Positions 1 to 8,257 of a stretch of DNA of 64,000 bases are shown here, one piece after another; the stretch's first letter is position 1, and every line of letters starts with the position of its first letter. The DNA comes from Pseudorhodoferax sp965279475 (GTDB lineage: Bacteria > Pseudomonadota > Gammaproteobacteria > Burkholderiales > Burkholderiaceae_C). The position numbers and the translations under genes are program-made. The stretch lies in assembly GCA_965279475.1 (NCBI GenBank), contig CBDIIA010000003.1, forward strand, positions 682,001-746,000, in the 5' to 3' direction. A model generated the notes under the pieces. It worked only from the letters and a program-made list of their open reading frames with translations. It did not search any database and had not been told where the DNA came from.

Positions 1-657
1 GGTCGTCGTGTGCTTGCCGGAGTTCAGCGCGCGTGAGATCTCCTGCGTCAGCGCGGACGCGGCCGGCACCAGGCGGTTGATGAGCGTGCTCTTGCCGGCA
101 CCCGACGGGCCGAGCACCAGCGTCGCCTTGTCCTGCAGCTTGTGCGCCAGTCCGGCGGCCGACAATGCGTGGCTCCCCGGGGCAGGCGCCTCGCGCAGGC
201 TGGTGGCGAGCACCTCGTAGCCCATGTTCCGGTACGGCGCTAGCCGTTCCCACGCGGCGCCGAACAGGCCGGTCAGGTCGCTCTTGTTCAGCACGATCAA
301 CGGCGTGATGCGCTCGGCCTCGGCCGCAATCAGCACACGTGCCAGCTGGCTTTCGGAGAACTCGGGTTCGGCCGCGATCAGGATCAGCACCTGGTCCAGG
401 TTCGCGGCAAACGATTTGGTGCGTATCTCGTCGCGCCGGTACAGCAGATTGCGCCGCTCGTCGACCCGCTCGATCGTGCCTTCCTCCCCCTGGCCCGCGG
501 GCGCGGGCAGCCAGCGCACCCGGTCACCCACCACCGCCTGGCTCTTCTTTCCGCGCGGGTGGCAGATCCGGCGCAGGCCGTCGTCGGACTCCACCAGGCA
601 GTGGCGCCCGTGGGCGGACACGACCAGCCCCGGCTCGAGCGCCGGCGCCGCGTTCAT
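1..657 (-). CDS. rsgA: Ribosome small-subunit-dependent GTPase A, partial
   Basis: RsgA (YjeQ) is a circularly permuted GTPase that helps the last steps of 30S subunit maturation. Reading leftward from ATG at 657, the frame stays open for 219 codons to the window edge, so the C-terminal zinc-binding part is missing. The N-terminal OB-fold region begins MNAAPALEPGLVVSAHGRHC. Near the edge the P-loop GPSGAGKSTLIN is followed by a KHTTT switch segment, the family arrangement. The gene lies 15 bases downstream of phhB on the same strand and is probably co-transcribed with it. Start choice rests on good N-terminal similarity to the family; identification is confident despite truncation. Confidence 0.93.
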   Translation of the reverse strand, partial: MNAAPALEPGLVVSAHGRHCLVESDDGLRRICHPRGKKSQAVVGDRVRWLPAPAGQGEEGTIERVDERRNLLYRRDEIRTKSFAANLDQVLILIAAEPEFSESQLARVLIAAEAERITPLIVLNKSDLTGLFGAAWERLAPYRNMGYEVLATSLREAPAPGSHALSAAGLAHKLQDKATLVLGPSGAGKSTLINRLVPAASALTQEISRALNSGKHTTT

Positions 658-672
658 CGGCCGCCTTCGGCG

Positions 673-1008
673 TCAGGCAAGCAGTGCATCGACCTGGCGT
701 GCGCAGTCGAAATCGGTTTCGGAGATGCCGTGCACGTCGTGCGTGTTGAAGCGCACGACACAGCGGCCGTAGTGCACCGACAGATCCGGATGGTGGTCCT
801 GCGCATTGGCGATGAAGGCCAGTGCATTCACGAAGCTGATGGTCTCGTAGTAGTTCGCGAAACGGTAGGTCTTCTCGATGGCCACCGCATCGCCGTCGCC
901 GGACAGCACCCAGCCTTCGAGTTGCGCCAGCCGGGTGACGAGCTCGCTCGCGGTCAGCGCGCGCCGTTGAACCTTGGACCAATCCTTCTTGGGCAGCATG
1001 CCGGTCAT
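673..1008 (-). CDS. phhB: Pterin-4a-carbinolamine dehydratase
   Basis: This 111-aa protein dehydrates 4a-hydroxytetrahydrobiopterin, recycling the pterin cofactor of aromatic amino acid hydroxylases; some bacterial members may act mainly in other pterin chemistry. The diagnostic signature is present: EKTYRF around residue 45, then the catalytic HHPD near residue 72, and length matches the family (about 100-115 aa). The ATG at 1008 overlaps the stop of the upstream M48 protease gene by four bases (ATGA), so translation is probably coupled. No phenylalanine hydroxylase gene is nearby, so the physiological partner cannot be told from context. Confidence 0.93.
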   Translation of the reverse strand: MTGMLPKKDWSKVQRRALTASELVTRLAQLEGWVLSGDGDAVAIEKTYRFANYYETISFVNALAFIANAQDHHPDLSVHYGRCVVRFNTHDVHGISETDFDCARQVDALLA

Positions 1009-2339
1009 CCCTGGCCTCCAGCAGCACCCATGGCCAGGCCGTGGCGCATGCGCGCCAGACGTTCCGAGGCGGGCGGATGCGAGTAGTAGAACTTGACGAA
1101 GACAGGATCGGGCGTCAGCGTGGACGCGTTGTCCTCGTACAGCTTCAGCAGCGCGGCCGACAGGTCCTCGCCGCTGGTCTGGGCGACGGCGTAGGCGTCG
1201 GCCTGGAACTCGTGCTTGCGCGACAACTGTGCCGACAGCGGCGACACGAAGAAGCCGAATGTGGGGACCGCCATCAGGAACAGGATCAACGCCAGCGCGT
1301 CGTTGGGTGCCGCGGCGCCACCGACGAAGGCGCCGAAGTTCGGCCGCACGCCGAGGCCGGTGTAGAACCAGGCCTGGCCCGAGAGCCAGCCCAGCAGCGC
1401 GAAGCCCAGCAGGCTCAACCCGAAGAGCGTGGCCACACGCTGCAGGATGTGCCGGTACTTGAAATGCCCCAGTTCATGCGCCAGCACGGCGTCGACCTGG
1501 GCCGGGGACAGCCTGGCGAGCAGCGTGTCGTAGAACACCACACGTTTGGCCGCGCCGAAGCCGGTGAAGTAGGCGTTGGCGTGTGCGCTGCGTCTGCTGC
1601 CGTCCATCACGAACAGGCCCTTGGCGGCAAAGCCGCAGCGCTGCATCAGTTGCGTGACGCGCGCCTTCAACGATTCGTCTTCGAGCGGTTTGAACTTGTT
1701 GAACATCGGCGCGATGAAGGTGGGGTAGACCATCAACAGCAGCAGGTTGAACCCCATCCAGGCGCACCAGGCCCACAGCCACCACAGATGGCCGGCGGCC
1801 CCCATCAGCCACAGGATCAGGGCCACGATCGGCAGGCCGATCAGCGCGCCCACCAGCGTGGACTTCAGCAGGTCGGCCAGCCAGAGCCGCCAGGTCATCT
1901 TGTTGAAGCCGAAACGCTGCTCGATGACGAAGGTCTGGTAGAGCGTCATCGGCAGCTCGATCAGGCCGCCGATCGACGCGAATGCGGCCAGCAACGCTAG
2001 CTGTTGCCACATGCCGCCGCCGATCCAGCCCAGCAGCCACTGGTTGAGCGCGTGCAGACCGCCCAGCAGGGTCCAGCCCAGCAGCACGGCGGCCCCCAGG
2101 GCCAGCTCGAGCAGGCCGGACCGGGTCTTCGCGACGGTGTAGTCGGCGGCTTTCTGGTGGGCTGTCAGTGTGATGGTGCCGGCGAATGCGGGCGGCACGC
2201 GGTCGCGGTGCCGCACCACATGGCGGATCTGCCGCGTCGCCAGCCAGAACTTGACCACCAGGCCGGCGATGAGGGCCAGCGCAAACGCGGCTGTGAACAG
2301 GTCGGCGGGAGCCAGGGCGGCAGGGAACGACTCGGACAT
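1005..2339 (-). CDS. Integral-membrane M48 family (Ste24-like) zinc metalloprotease
   Basis: A 444-aa membrane protease of the M48A/Ste24 group. Several hydrophobic segments span the first 220 residues; the zinc site HELGH lies in VLAHELGHFKYRH (about residue 285), with further transmembrane segments and the third zinc ligand in the EFQADAYA motif near residue 370. Bacterial members are inner-membrane proteases whose substrates are mostly unknown; CAAX processing is not expected in bacteria. I chose ATG 2339 (MSESFPAALAPADLF) because upstream in-frame sequence is antisense to orn and not protein-like. It starts 37 bases from the divergent orn start, so both genes share one small promoter region, and it ends in the phhB start. 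Confidence 0.88.
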   Translation of the reverse strand: MSESFPAALAPADLFTAAFALALIAGLVVKFWLATRQIRHVVRHRDRVPPAFAGTITLTAHQKAADYTVAKTRSGLLELALGAAVLLGWTLLGGLHALNQWLLGWIGGGMWQQLALLAAFASIGGLIELPMTLYQTFVIEQRFGFNKMTWRLWLADLLKSTLVGALIGLPIVALILWLMGAAGHLWWLWAWCAWMGFNLLLLMVYPTFIAPMFNKFKPLEDESLKARVTQLMQRCGFAAKGLFVMDGSRRSAHANAYFTGFGAAKRVVFYDTLLARLSPAQVDAVLAHELGHFKYRHILQRVATLFGLSLLGFALLGWLSGQAWFYTGLGVRPNFGAFVGGAAAPNDALALILFLMAVPTFGFFVSPLSAQLSRKHEFQADAYAVAQTSGEDLSAALLKLYEDNASTLTPDPVFVKFYYSHPPASERLARMRHGLAMGAAGGQG

Positions 2340-2376
2340 GGGCGACGAGTGTAGGCCATCGACGACAATCCCCGGC

Positions 2377-2970
2377 ATGGATGCTGCGAACACCCCTGTG
2401 GCCACCAGGCTGGCCAAATCTGACAAGAACCTGGTGTGGCTGGACTGCGAGATGACCGGTCTCGACCCGGAAGTAGACCGCCTGATCGAGATCGCGGTGG
2501 TGGTCACCGGGCCTGATCTGCAACCGCGGATCGAGGGGCCGGTGTTTGTCATCCACCAGCCCGATGCACGGCTCGACGCGATGGATGCCTGGAACAAGGG
2601 TACCCATGGGCGCAGCGGTCTGATCGACAAGGTCAAGGCCTCCACCGTGACCGAAGAACAGGCCGAACGCGGGCTGCTGGAATTTCTGGCCCGGTACGTG
2701 CCGAAGAACGGCTCGCCGATGTGCGGCAACACCATCAGCCAGGACCGCCGCTTCCTCGTGAAATACATGCCCCGGCTGGAGGCCTTCTTCCATTACCGCA
2801 GCCTCGACGTCAGCACGTTGAAGGAGCTGGCCAAACGCTGGCGGCCCGACGTGTATTCGGGCTTCAAGAAGAAGCAGCAGCACACGGCCCTGGCCGATGT
2901 GCACGAGTCGATCGACGAACTCGAACACTACCGGACACACTTCCTGCAGCTGGTTACTTCCCAAGGGTGA
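2377..2970 (+). CDS. orn: Oligoribonuclease
   Basis: Orn is the 3'-to-5' exoribonuclease that finishes RNA decay by cleaving diribonucleotides, including pGpG made from c-di-GMP. The 197-aa protein has every DEDDh catalytic element: WLDCEMTGLD near residue 22, the third Asp in NTISQDRRFL near residue 118, and HTALADVHES near residue 168. The ATG at 2377 gives the usual family length with a slightly extended N-terminus; the frame runs further upstream but there only over the divergent protease gene. Its link to pGpG turnover is notable because a diguanylate cyclase gene lies 2 kb downstream, though they need not be functionally coupled. Confidence 0.96.
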   Translation: MDAANTPVATRLAKSDKNLVWLDCEMTGLDPEVDRLIEIAVVVTGPDLQPRIEGPVFVIHQPDARLDAMDAWNKGTHGRSGLIDKVKASTVTEEQAERGLLEFLARYVPKNGSPMCGNTISQDRRFLVKYMPRLEAFFHYRSLDVSTLKELAKRWRPDVYSGFKKKQQHTALADVHESIDELEHYRTHFLQLVTSQG

Positions 2971-2978
2971 CCGAAGCA

Positions 2979-2987
2979 TGCGATAAT
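2979..2987 (+). promoter_or_regulatory. Extended -10 promoter candidate for the RNA helicase
   Basis: Just after the orn stop codon is TGCGATAAT, an extended -10 element (TG, one base, then GATAAT). No convincing -35 hexamer sits 16-18 bases upstream, which is compatible with extended -10 promoters. Transcription from here would give the helicase gene a leader of about 170 bases. Confidence 0.45.
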
Positions 2988-3089
2988 CGTAGGCTTGGCA
3001 GTCACCGGGTGGCTACCAAGTTTGTGCATCTCCCTTCACACTCAGGATCCCGCAAGTTGGATCCCTGGCGCCGAACATGTCGGTTGCCG

Positions 3090-3131
3090 GCTTCGTTTGA
3101 TGGTGGATGTTTGTTTCACCATGAACGAAGC
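3090..3131 (+). other. Stem-loop in the helicase 5' leader
   Basis: GCTTCGTT (3090-3097) pairs perfectly with AACGAAGC (3124-3131). Inside a 2x1 internal loop, ATGGTG (3100-3105) pairs with CACCAT (3117-3122), leaving an 11-base loop. A second small dyad, CCGTACC-C-GGTACGG, follows at 3134-3148. The 14 paired positions lie 36 bases upstream of the helicase start codon. Long structured leaders are known for cold- and self-regulated RNA helicase genes; regulation here is inference. Confidence 0.6.
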
Positions 3132-3167
3132 GACCGTACCCGGTACGGCGTTGTCGTGTGAGAAAAA

Positions 3168-4964
3168 ATGACCGACTCCTATGAAAGGGCGGGCGAGTTG
3201 TCGCCTGTCGAATCCGATATTGCTTTCGTCTCCAACGACACGATGGCAGTTGATCCCCATCCTGCCGCTGCCACAGAAGCTGCGGCACAACCCGCTGGCG
3301 ACGGCGTGGAACCGGCGGCCGTGACCTCCGGTTTTGTCGAATTGGGCCTGGCGCCCGAGTTGCTACAGGCCGTGGCCGACCTGGGTTTCACCCAGCCCAC
3401 CGCCGTGCAGCGCCAGGTGATCCCCAAGGCCATGCAGGCCAAGGGCGACGGCCAGGCGCAGTTCATCGATCTGATGGTGTCGAGCCAGACCGGCAGCGGC
3501 AAGACGGCGGCATTCCTGCTGCCGGTGCTGGACACCCTGATCCGCCAGCAGGCGGCAGCCGAAGCGCAACTGCGCGCCGATGCCGAACGCGAAGCGGCAG
3601 AAGCCGTGGCGCGCGGCGAAGTGCCGCCGAAGCGGCCCCGGCGCAAGGACCCGACCAATCCGCGGCATTTCAAGGCTGCGACGCCGGGCGCGCTGGTGTT
3701 GTGCCCCACCCGTGAACTGGCACAGCAGGTGGCGCATGACGCGATCGAGCTGGTGAAGCATTGCCGCGGCCTGCGTGTCGCCAACGTCGTCGGTGGCATG
3801 CCCTACGCCCTGCAGATCGCCAAGCTGCAGAACGCCGATCTGGTGGTGGCCACGCCGGGCCGCCTGCTGGATCTGCAGCGCTCGATGCAGATCAAGCTCG
3901 ACCAGGTTCAGTTTCTCGTGGTCGACGAAGCCGACCGCATGCTGGACCTCGGTTTTGCCGACGATCTTGCCGAGATCAACCAGATGACCATCGAGCGCAA
4001 GCAGACGATGATGTTCAGCGCGACGCTGGCGCCCCGCATCCAGCAGCTGGCACGCCGCGTGATGCGCGAGCCGCAGCGCGTCGAGATCGACACGCCGCAC
4101 GAGAAGCACCAGAACATCAAGCAGGTGCTGTTCTGGGCCGACCACGCCCAGCACAAGCGCCAGCTGCTCGACCACTGGCTGCGCGATACGACCATCGCCC
4201 AGGCCATCGTGTTTGCCAGCACGCAGATCGAATGCGATGGTCTGGCCGCGGACCTGCAACAGGCCGGCTTCAGTGCCGTGGCCTTGCACGGCGCGCTGAG
4301 CCAGGGCCTGCGCAACCGCCGGTTGATGGCGCTGCGCCAGGGCCAGGTACAGATCCTGGTGGCGACCGACGTGGCCGCGCGCGGCATCGACGTGCCGAGC
4401 ATCAGCCACGTCTTCAACTATGGCCTGCCGATGAAGGCAGAGGACTACACCCACCGTATCGGCCGCACCGGCCGCGCCGGCCGGGATGGACTGGCCGTGA
4501 CGTTCGCGGAATTTCGCGATCGCCGCAAGATCCAGGATATCGAGCAGTTCTCGCGCCAGGTGTTCAAGGCCGAGGTGATCCCGGGTCTCGAACCCCGCCA
4601 GCGCATGCCCGAAGCACGCCGGGCTCCGTTTGGCCAAGACCGCGACCGTGGCCCGCGCGACTATTCGCCGCGCGGTCGCGCTCCTGGGTCTTCGTACGGC
4701 GGTGACCGTGGCGGTTCCGGCGGTCCTGCGCGCAGCCCGGGTTTCGATCCACGCAATGCACGGCCGCCTGCACGCGGCGGCAGCGGTGGCTTCGCCGGCC
4801 ATGACGGTTTCGGCGAGAGCCGCCACACCGGTTACCAGGGCGACAGCCGGCGCGACGATGGCGCTCCGCGTGGTGCCAGGCCCGGTTTTGCCAAGCCTGC
4901 CGGCGGACCCAAGGTGTTTGTTCCGCGCGACATGAAGAAGCGGCCGGCGCGCCCCGCGCGTTAA
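3168..4964 (+). CDS. DEAD-box ATP-dependent RNA helicase, RhlE-like
   Basis: A 598-aa DEAD-box helicase that unwinds RNA during ribosome assembly, mRNA decay or cold adaptation. All core motifs are visible: Q motif GFTQPTAVQRQ near residue 75, motif I SQTGSGKT, PTRELAQQ, TPGRLLDL, motif II DEAD, SAT, VATDVAARGID and HRIGRTGRAGR. Two additions stand out: about 65 acidic/alanine-rich residues before the core, and a charged insertion after motif I (residues about 125-165). The C-terminus (from about 480) is rich in Arg and Gly, RGG-like, and probably binds RNA non-specifically. The ATG at 3168 follows a purine-rich GAGAAAAA stretch. RhlE is my best subfamily call, but DbpA/RhlB-type roles cannot be excluded. 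Confidence 0.92.
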   Translation: MTDSYERAGELSPVESDIAFVSNDTMAVDPHPAAATEAAAQPAGDGVEPAAVTSGFVELGLAPELLQAVADLGFTQPTAVQRQVIPKAMQAKGDGQAQFIDLMVSSQTGSGKTAAFLLPVLDTLIRQQAAAEAQLRADAEREAAEAVARGEVPPKRPRRKDPTNPRHFKAATPGALVLCPTRELAQQVAHDAIELVKHCRGLRVANVVGGMPYALQIAKLQNADLVVATPGRLLDLQRSMQIKLDQVQFLVVDEADRMLDLGFADDLAEINQMTIERKQTMMFSATLAPRIQQLARRVMREPQRVEIDTPHEKHQNIKQVLFWADHAQHKRQLLDHWLRDTTIAQAIVFASTQIECDGLAADLQQAGFSAVALHGALSQGLRNRRLMALRQGQVQILVATDVAARGIDVPSISHVFNYGLPMKAEDYTHRIGRTGRAGRDGLAVTFAEFRDRRKIQDIEQFSRQVFKAEVIPGLEPRQRMPEARRAPFGQDRDRGPRDYSPRGRAPGSSYGGDRGGSGGPARSPGFDPRNARPPARGGSGGFAGHDGFGESRHTGYQGDSRRDDGAPRGARPGFAKPAGGPKVFVPRDMKKRPARPAR

Positions 4965-4975
4965 GAGCGAGAACC

Positions 4976-4997
4976 CGCGCACGGCACTCCGTGCGCG
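4976..4997 (+). terminator. Terminator-like hairpin after the helicase gene
   Basis: CGCGCACGG (4976-4984) and CCGTGCGCG (4989-4997) form a perfect 9-bp GC-rich stem with a 4-base loop, 12 bases after the helicase stop. There is no T-run, so this is either a weak terminator or an mRNA 3'-end stabiliser. It also covers an upstream GTG at 4991, favouring the start at 5030 for the next gene. Confidence 0.5.
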
Positions 4998-5029
4998 TAC
5001 GGCGACAATGGGACACGGAGGTTTTCGAA

Positions 5030-6508
5030 GTGTCCCTTTTGTCGTCATCCGAGGCCGATTTCGAGCAGATGTTCGAAATGGCGCCTGTCTCGCTCTGGCT
5101 GGAAGATTTCAGTGGGTTGAAGCAGCTGTTCGATACCTGGCGCGCGGCTGGCGTGCAGGATCTGAAGGCCTATCTGCTGGCACAGCCCGAACGTGTGCAG
5201 CAGTGCGCGGCGACGCTGAAGATCCTCAAGGTCAACCAGCACACATTGCAGCTTTTCGCTGCCACTAGCCAGCAAGAACTGGTGGCACAGCTGCACCAGG
5301 TGTTCCGCGACGACATGTTCGAGCACCAGGTCGACGAGCTGTCCCAGTTGTGGGGCGGCAAGCTCGGTTTTTCGAATCGCACGGTGAACTATGCGCTGGA
5401 CGGCCGCCGCCTCGACGTCCAGATCCAGGCCCAGGTGTTGTCGGGCCACGAAGACAGCTGGGACCGTGTGATGCTGTCGCTGCAGGACGTGACCGCAGCG
5501 CAGCGTTCGGCCGACCAGCTGGCATCGAGCGAACGGCACGCGCGCGACCTGTTCGACGAATCGCCGGTCTCGTTGTGGGTCGAGGACTTCAGCGCGGTCA
5601 AGCGTCTGCTCGACGAGTTGCGCACGCTCGGCATCCAGGATTTCAAGGTGTTCATGAACGTCCATCCGGAGTTCGTCACGCGCTGCATGCAGGAGATCCG
5701 CGTCATCGACGTGAACCGCCAGACGCTGACGATGTTTGCCGCGCCGGACAAGCCCACATTGCTCAACCGGCTCGGCGAGATGTTCCGCGACGAGATGCGG
5801 GATTCGTTCGCGGAGCAACTGCTCGATCTCTGGAATGGCAAGACCACCCAGCACCGCGAGGTCGTCAACTACGCGCTGAGCGGCGAAGCGATCAACATCC
5901 ACCTGCAGTTCGCGGTGTTGCCCGGCCATCTGGCCAGCTGGGACCTGGTGCTGGTATCGCTGGTCGACATCACGGCGCGCAAGAAAGCGGAAGCCTATCT
6001 CGAATACCTCGGCAAGCACGATTCGCTGACGCAACTGCGCAACCGGGCGTTCTACATGGACGAACTCAACCGCCTGTCGCGCAAGGGGCCTTGGCCGGTC
6101 AGCATCCTGGTGATCGACCTGAACGGCCTGAAAAGCGTCAACGACGACGATGGCCACGTGGCCGGCGACGCGCTGCTGCGCCGTGCTGGCGAAGTGCTGG
6201 GCAAGGCGGTCACGGCGCCCAGCTGTGCCGCGCGCATCGGCGGTGACGAATTCGCCGTGCTGCTGCCCGGGGCGGATGAACGGGCGACCGAAGCGCTGAA
6301 AGATCGGATCGAATCGATCCTGGAGCTGAACAACCAGTTCTATGCCGGGCAGAAGCTGAGCATGGCGATCGGGATGGCCACCTGCCATAGCCACCAGCAG
6401 ATCGATGCTGCGATCGTCCGGGCCGACCACGCGATGTACGCGGCCAAGTCACGCTTCTACATCGAGAACCGGATCGAACGCCGGCTGCCACCGGGCAGCG
6501 GCGTCTGA
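5030..6508 (+). CDS. Diguanylate cyclase with duplicated PAS-like sensor domain
   Basis: A 492-aa predicted cytoplasmic enzyme that would make c-di-GMP. Residues about 8-160 and 168-318 are two copies of one PAS-like module: each holds PVSLW(L/V)EDFS, a FR(D)DEM-type segment, a VNYAL segment and an ending like SLxDITA. The GGDEF domain follows (about 325-480) with DLNGLK, NDDDGHVAGD and an intact RIGGDEF near residue 404. There is no RxxD inhibitory site just before GGDEF, so product inhibition through the usual I-site is unlikely. No transmembrane segment is visible. I chose GTG 5030 because GGAGG (5017-5021) sits eight bases upstream. The gene precedes the sugar-transferase/prs cluster, where c-di-GMP control would make sense. 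Confidence 0.92.
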   Translation: MSLLSSSEADFEQMFEMAPVSLWLEDFSGLKQLFDTWRAAGVQDLKAYLLAQPERVQQCAATLKILKVNQHTLQLFAATSQQELVAQLHQVFRDDMFEHQVDELSQLWGGKLGFSNRTVNYALDGRRLDVQIQAQVLSGHEDSWDRVMLSLQDVTAAQRSADQLASSERHARDLFDESPVSLWVEDFSAVKRLLDELRTLGIQDFKVFMNVHPEFVTRCMQEIRVIDVNRQTLTMFAAPDKPTLLNRLGEMFRDEMRDSFAEQLLDLWNGKTTQHREVVNYALSGEAINIHLQFAVLPGHLASWDLVLVSLVDITARKKAEAYLEYLGKHDSLTQLRNRAFYMDELNRLSRKGPWPVSILVIDLNGLKSVNDDDGHVAGDALLRRAGEVLGKAVTAPSCAARIGGDEFAVLLPGADERATEALKDRIESILELNNQFYAGQKLSMAIGMATCHSHQQIDAAIVRADHAMYAAKSRFYIENRIERRLPPGSGV

Positions 6509-6786
6509 TGTTTTTAGGGGACGGCGCGCAAGCCGGAGAGGGCTGTGGCCGTTCTACAATCCACCGCCAGCATGCGTGGTTCGACGGTGGCGGGCCCACC
6601 ACGGGATCCGCCGATGCAATCCACAGTCGGCACGCTGTCGGTCAGGTGGTGTTGGCCGTCGAGCGATCGGTCGCTCAGAACGCTCTGTGAGCAGGAATAT
6701 CGGATGAGTCGATTTCAGAATGCGGTGTTCGTTCCCTGGAGTGCCCGGCAAGTCGAGACGGTGACCGGTACCACCGCCAGCTGCGC

Positions 6787-8163
6787 ATGATCAAGATATT
6801 CAACCACTATCTGCACCGGCGTACGTTGCAGCAGGTGTTTCTGGATCTGGCACTGGTGCTCGCCGCGGTGTTGGCCGAGATCGCCTGGCGGGGATCTGAC
6901 CTGGCGTCGGCCGTGCCTCTGATGGGGTACACCTGCCTGCTGGCGACCGGCATGCTGGTGATCAACGCCAGCATGGGTTTCTACCAGCGCGTGCACAACC
7001 GTTCGGCGAACCAGTCGCGTGCCCGGGCCGTGCTGTCGATCGTGCTGGCCCTGCCGCTCACCTATGCGGTGTTCAGCCTGATGCCGCTGGGCATGGATGG
7101 CCGCCTGTCGCTGGCCGCCGCCGCGATGATTGGCCTGGTGCTGGTCGTGGGCCACAGGGTCTATGTCGCGCACTCCGGGCCGCAGGCGATGCTGCGACAC
7201 CGCGTGCTGGTGTTCGGTACCGGCCCGCGTGCCGCCTTGGTGGGGCGCACGTTGAAGAAGGAAGATCCCCACGTCGACGTGGTCGGCTACTACGCCAGCC
7301 CGAACGAGGTCGAATCGGAAGTCTCGGCCTGGGGCATCCTGTCGAAGAGCAAGTCGCTTACCGATACCGCGCTCGAGCTGGAGGTCGACGAGATCGTCGT
7401 GGCCCTGGTCGAGCGCCGAGGCGGCAGCATGCCTTTGCGCGAGTTGCTCGACTGTAAGCTGCATGGCGTACGGGTCGTCGACATCGCGACCCATTTCGAG
7501 AAGACCAAGGGGCAGATCCGGCTGGATTCCGTGTCCGCTGGCTGGCTGGTGTTCGGCGACGGTTTCAGCCAGGATGGCTTGCGCACGATCGTCAAACGGC
7601 TGTTCGACATCTTCTGCGCGTCCATCCTGATCCTGCTGGCGTCGCCGATCATGCTGGTGACGGCGCTGCTGATCAAGCTCGAAAGCAAAGGACCGATCTT
7701 CTACCGGCAGGAACGTGTCGGATTCAACGGCCGGCTGTTCAATGTCGTGAAGTTCCGCAGCATGCGCACCGACGCCGAGAAAGACGGCCCGCGCTGGGCT
7801 GCCGCAAAGGACGACCGGGTGACCCGCATCGGCGGCGTGATCCGCAAGATCCGCGTCGACGAACTGCCGCAATTGTTCAGCGTGCTGAATGGCGATATGA
7901 GCCTGGTGGGCCCGCGGCCCGAGCGGCCGTTCTTCGTTGACCAGTTGACCCGCGAGATTCCTTACTACGCGGTGCGCCAGAGCGTGAAGCCTGGCGTCAC
8001 CGGATGGGCGCAGGTGCGCTACCACTACGGTGCCACGCTGGAGGATTCTGCCGAGAAGCTGCAGTACGACCTCTACTACGTGAAGAACCACTCGTTGTTT
8101 CTCGACCTGGTCATCCTGTTCGAGACCGTCGGCGTCGTGCTGATGGCCAAAGGTGCGCATTGA
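6787..8163 (+). CDS. Exosortase-associated undecaprenyl-phosphate sugar transferase (EpsB/WbaP-like)
   Basis: This 458-aa membrane protein belongs to the bacterial sugar-transferase family that starts exopolysaccharide synthesis by moving a sugar-1-phosphate onto undecaprenyl phosphate. Residues about 15-125 hold several hydrophobic segments; a Rossmann-like CoA-binding domain begins at VFGTGPRA near residue 142; another membrane segment at about 275-295 introduces the catalytic domain with KFRSMR, VDELPQLFSVLNGDMSLVG and the PRPERP motif. Its position directly before prsK matches the sugar transferases of PEP-CTERM/XrtA loci (TIGR03013 type). Translation starts at ATG 6787 at the end of a 278-base gap. 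No glycosyltransferases or export genes follow, so the rest of the pathway must be elsewhere. Confidence 0.9.
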   Translation: MIKIFNHYLHRRTLQQVFLDLALVLAAVLAEIAWRGSDLASAVPLMGYTCLLATGMLVINASMGFYQRVHNRSANQSRARAVLSIVLALPLTYAVFSLMPLGMDGRLSLAAAAMIGLVLVVGHRVYVAHSGPQAMLRHRVLVFGTGPRAALVGRTLKKEDPHVDVVGYYASPNEVESEVSAWGILSKSKSLTDTALELEVDEIVVALVERRGGSMPLRELLDCKLHGVRVVDIATHFEKTKGQIRLDSVSAGWLVFGDGFSQDGLRTIVKRLFDIFCASILILLASPIMLVTALLIKLESKGPIFYRQERVGFNGRLFNVVKFRSMRTDAEKDGPRWAAAKDDRVTRIGGVIRKIRVDELPQLFSVLNGDMSLVGPRPERPFFVDQLTREIPYYAVRQSVKPGVTGWAQVRYHYGATLEDSAEKLQYDLYYVKNHSLFLDLVILFETVGVVLMAKGAH

Positions 8164-8257
8164 CGCAACACGGTCGGTTGTCCGCAGGCTGCGCCATCGC
8201 GGCGGCCTGATACCGTGCGCTTGCACGGACGTCTGACGCTGGCGCAGCAGTCCGTTC

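Noticed and set aside
6509..6786. Possible small gene or regulatory RNA in the gap before the sugar transferase
   Set aside because: Short frames lack ribosome binding sites and protein-like composition. I see only a TACAAT -10-like box at 6555-6560 without a -35 and a small GAGCGA-TCGG-TCGCTC dyad at 6661-6676, too little for a feature.
8213..8228. CCGTGC-GCTT-GCACGG hairpin between sugar transferase and prsK
   Set aside because: A 6-bp dyad is expected by chance at this GC content; no T-run and no sigma-54 spacing nearby.
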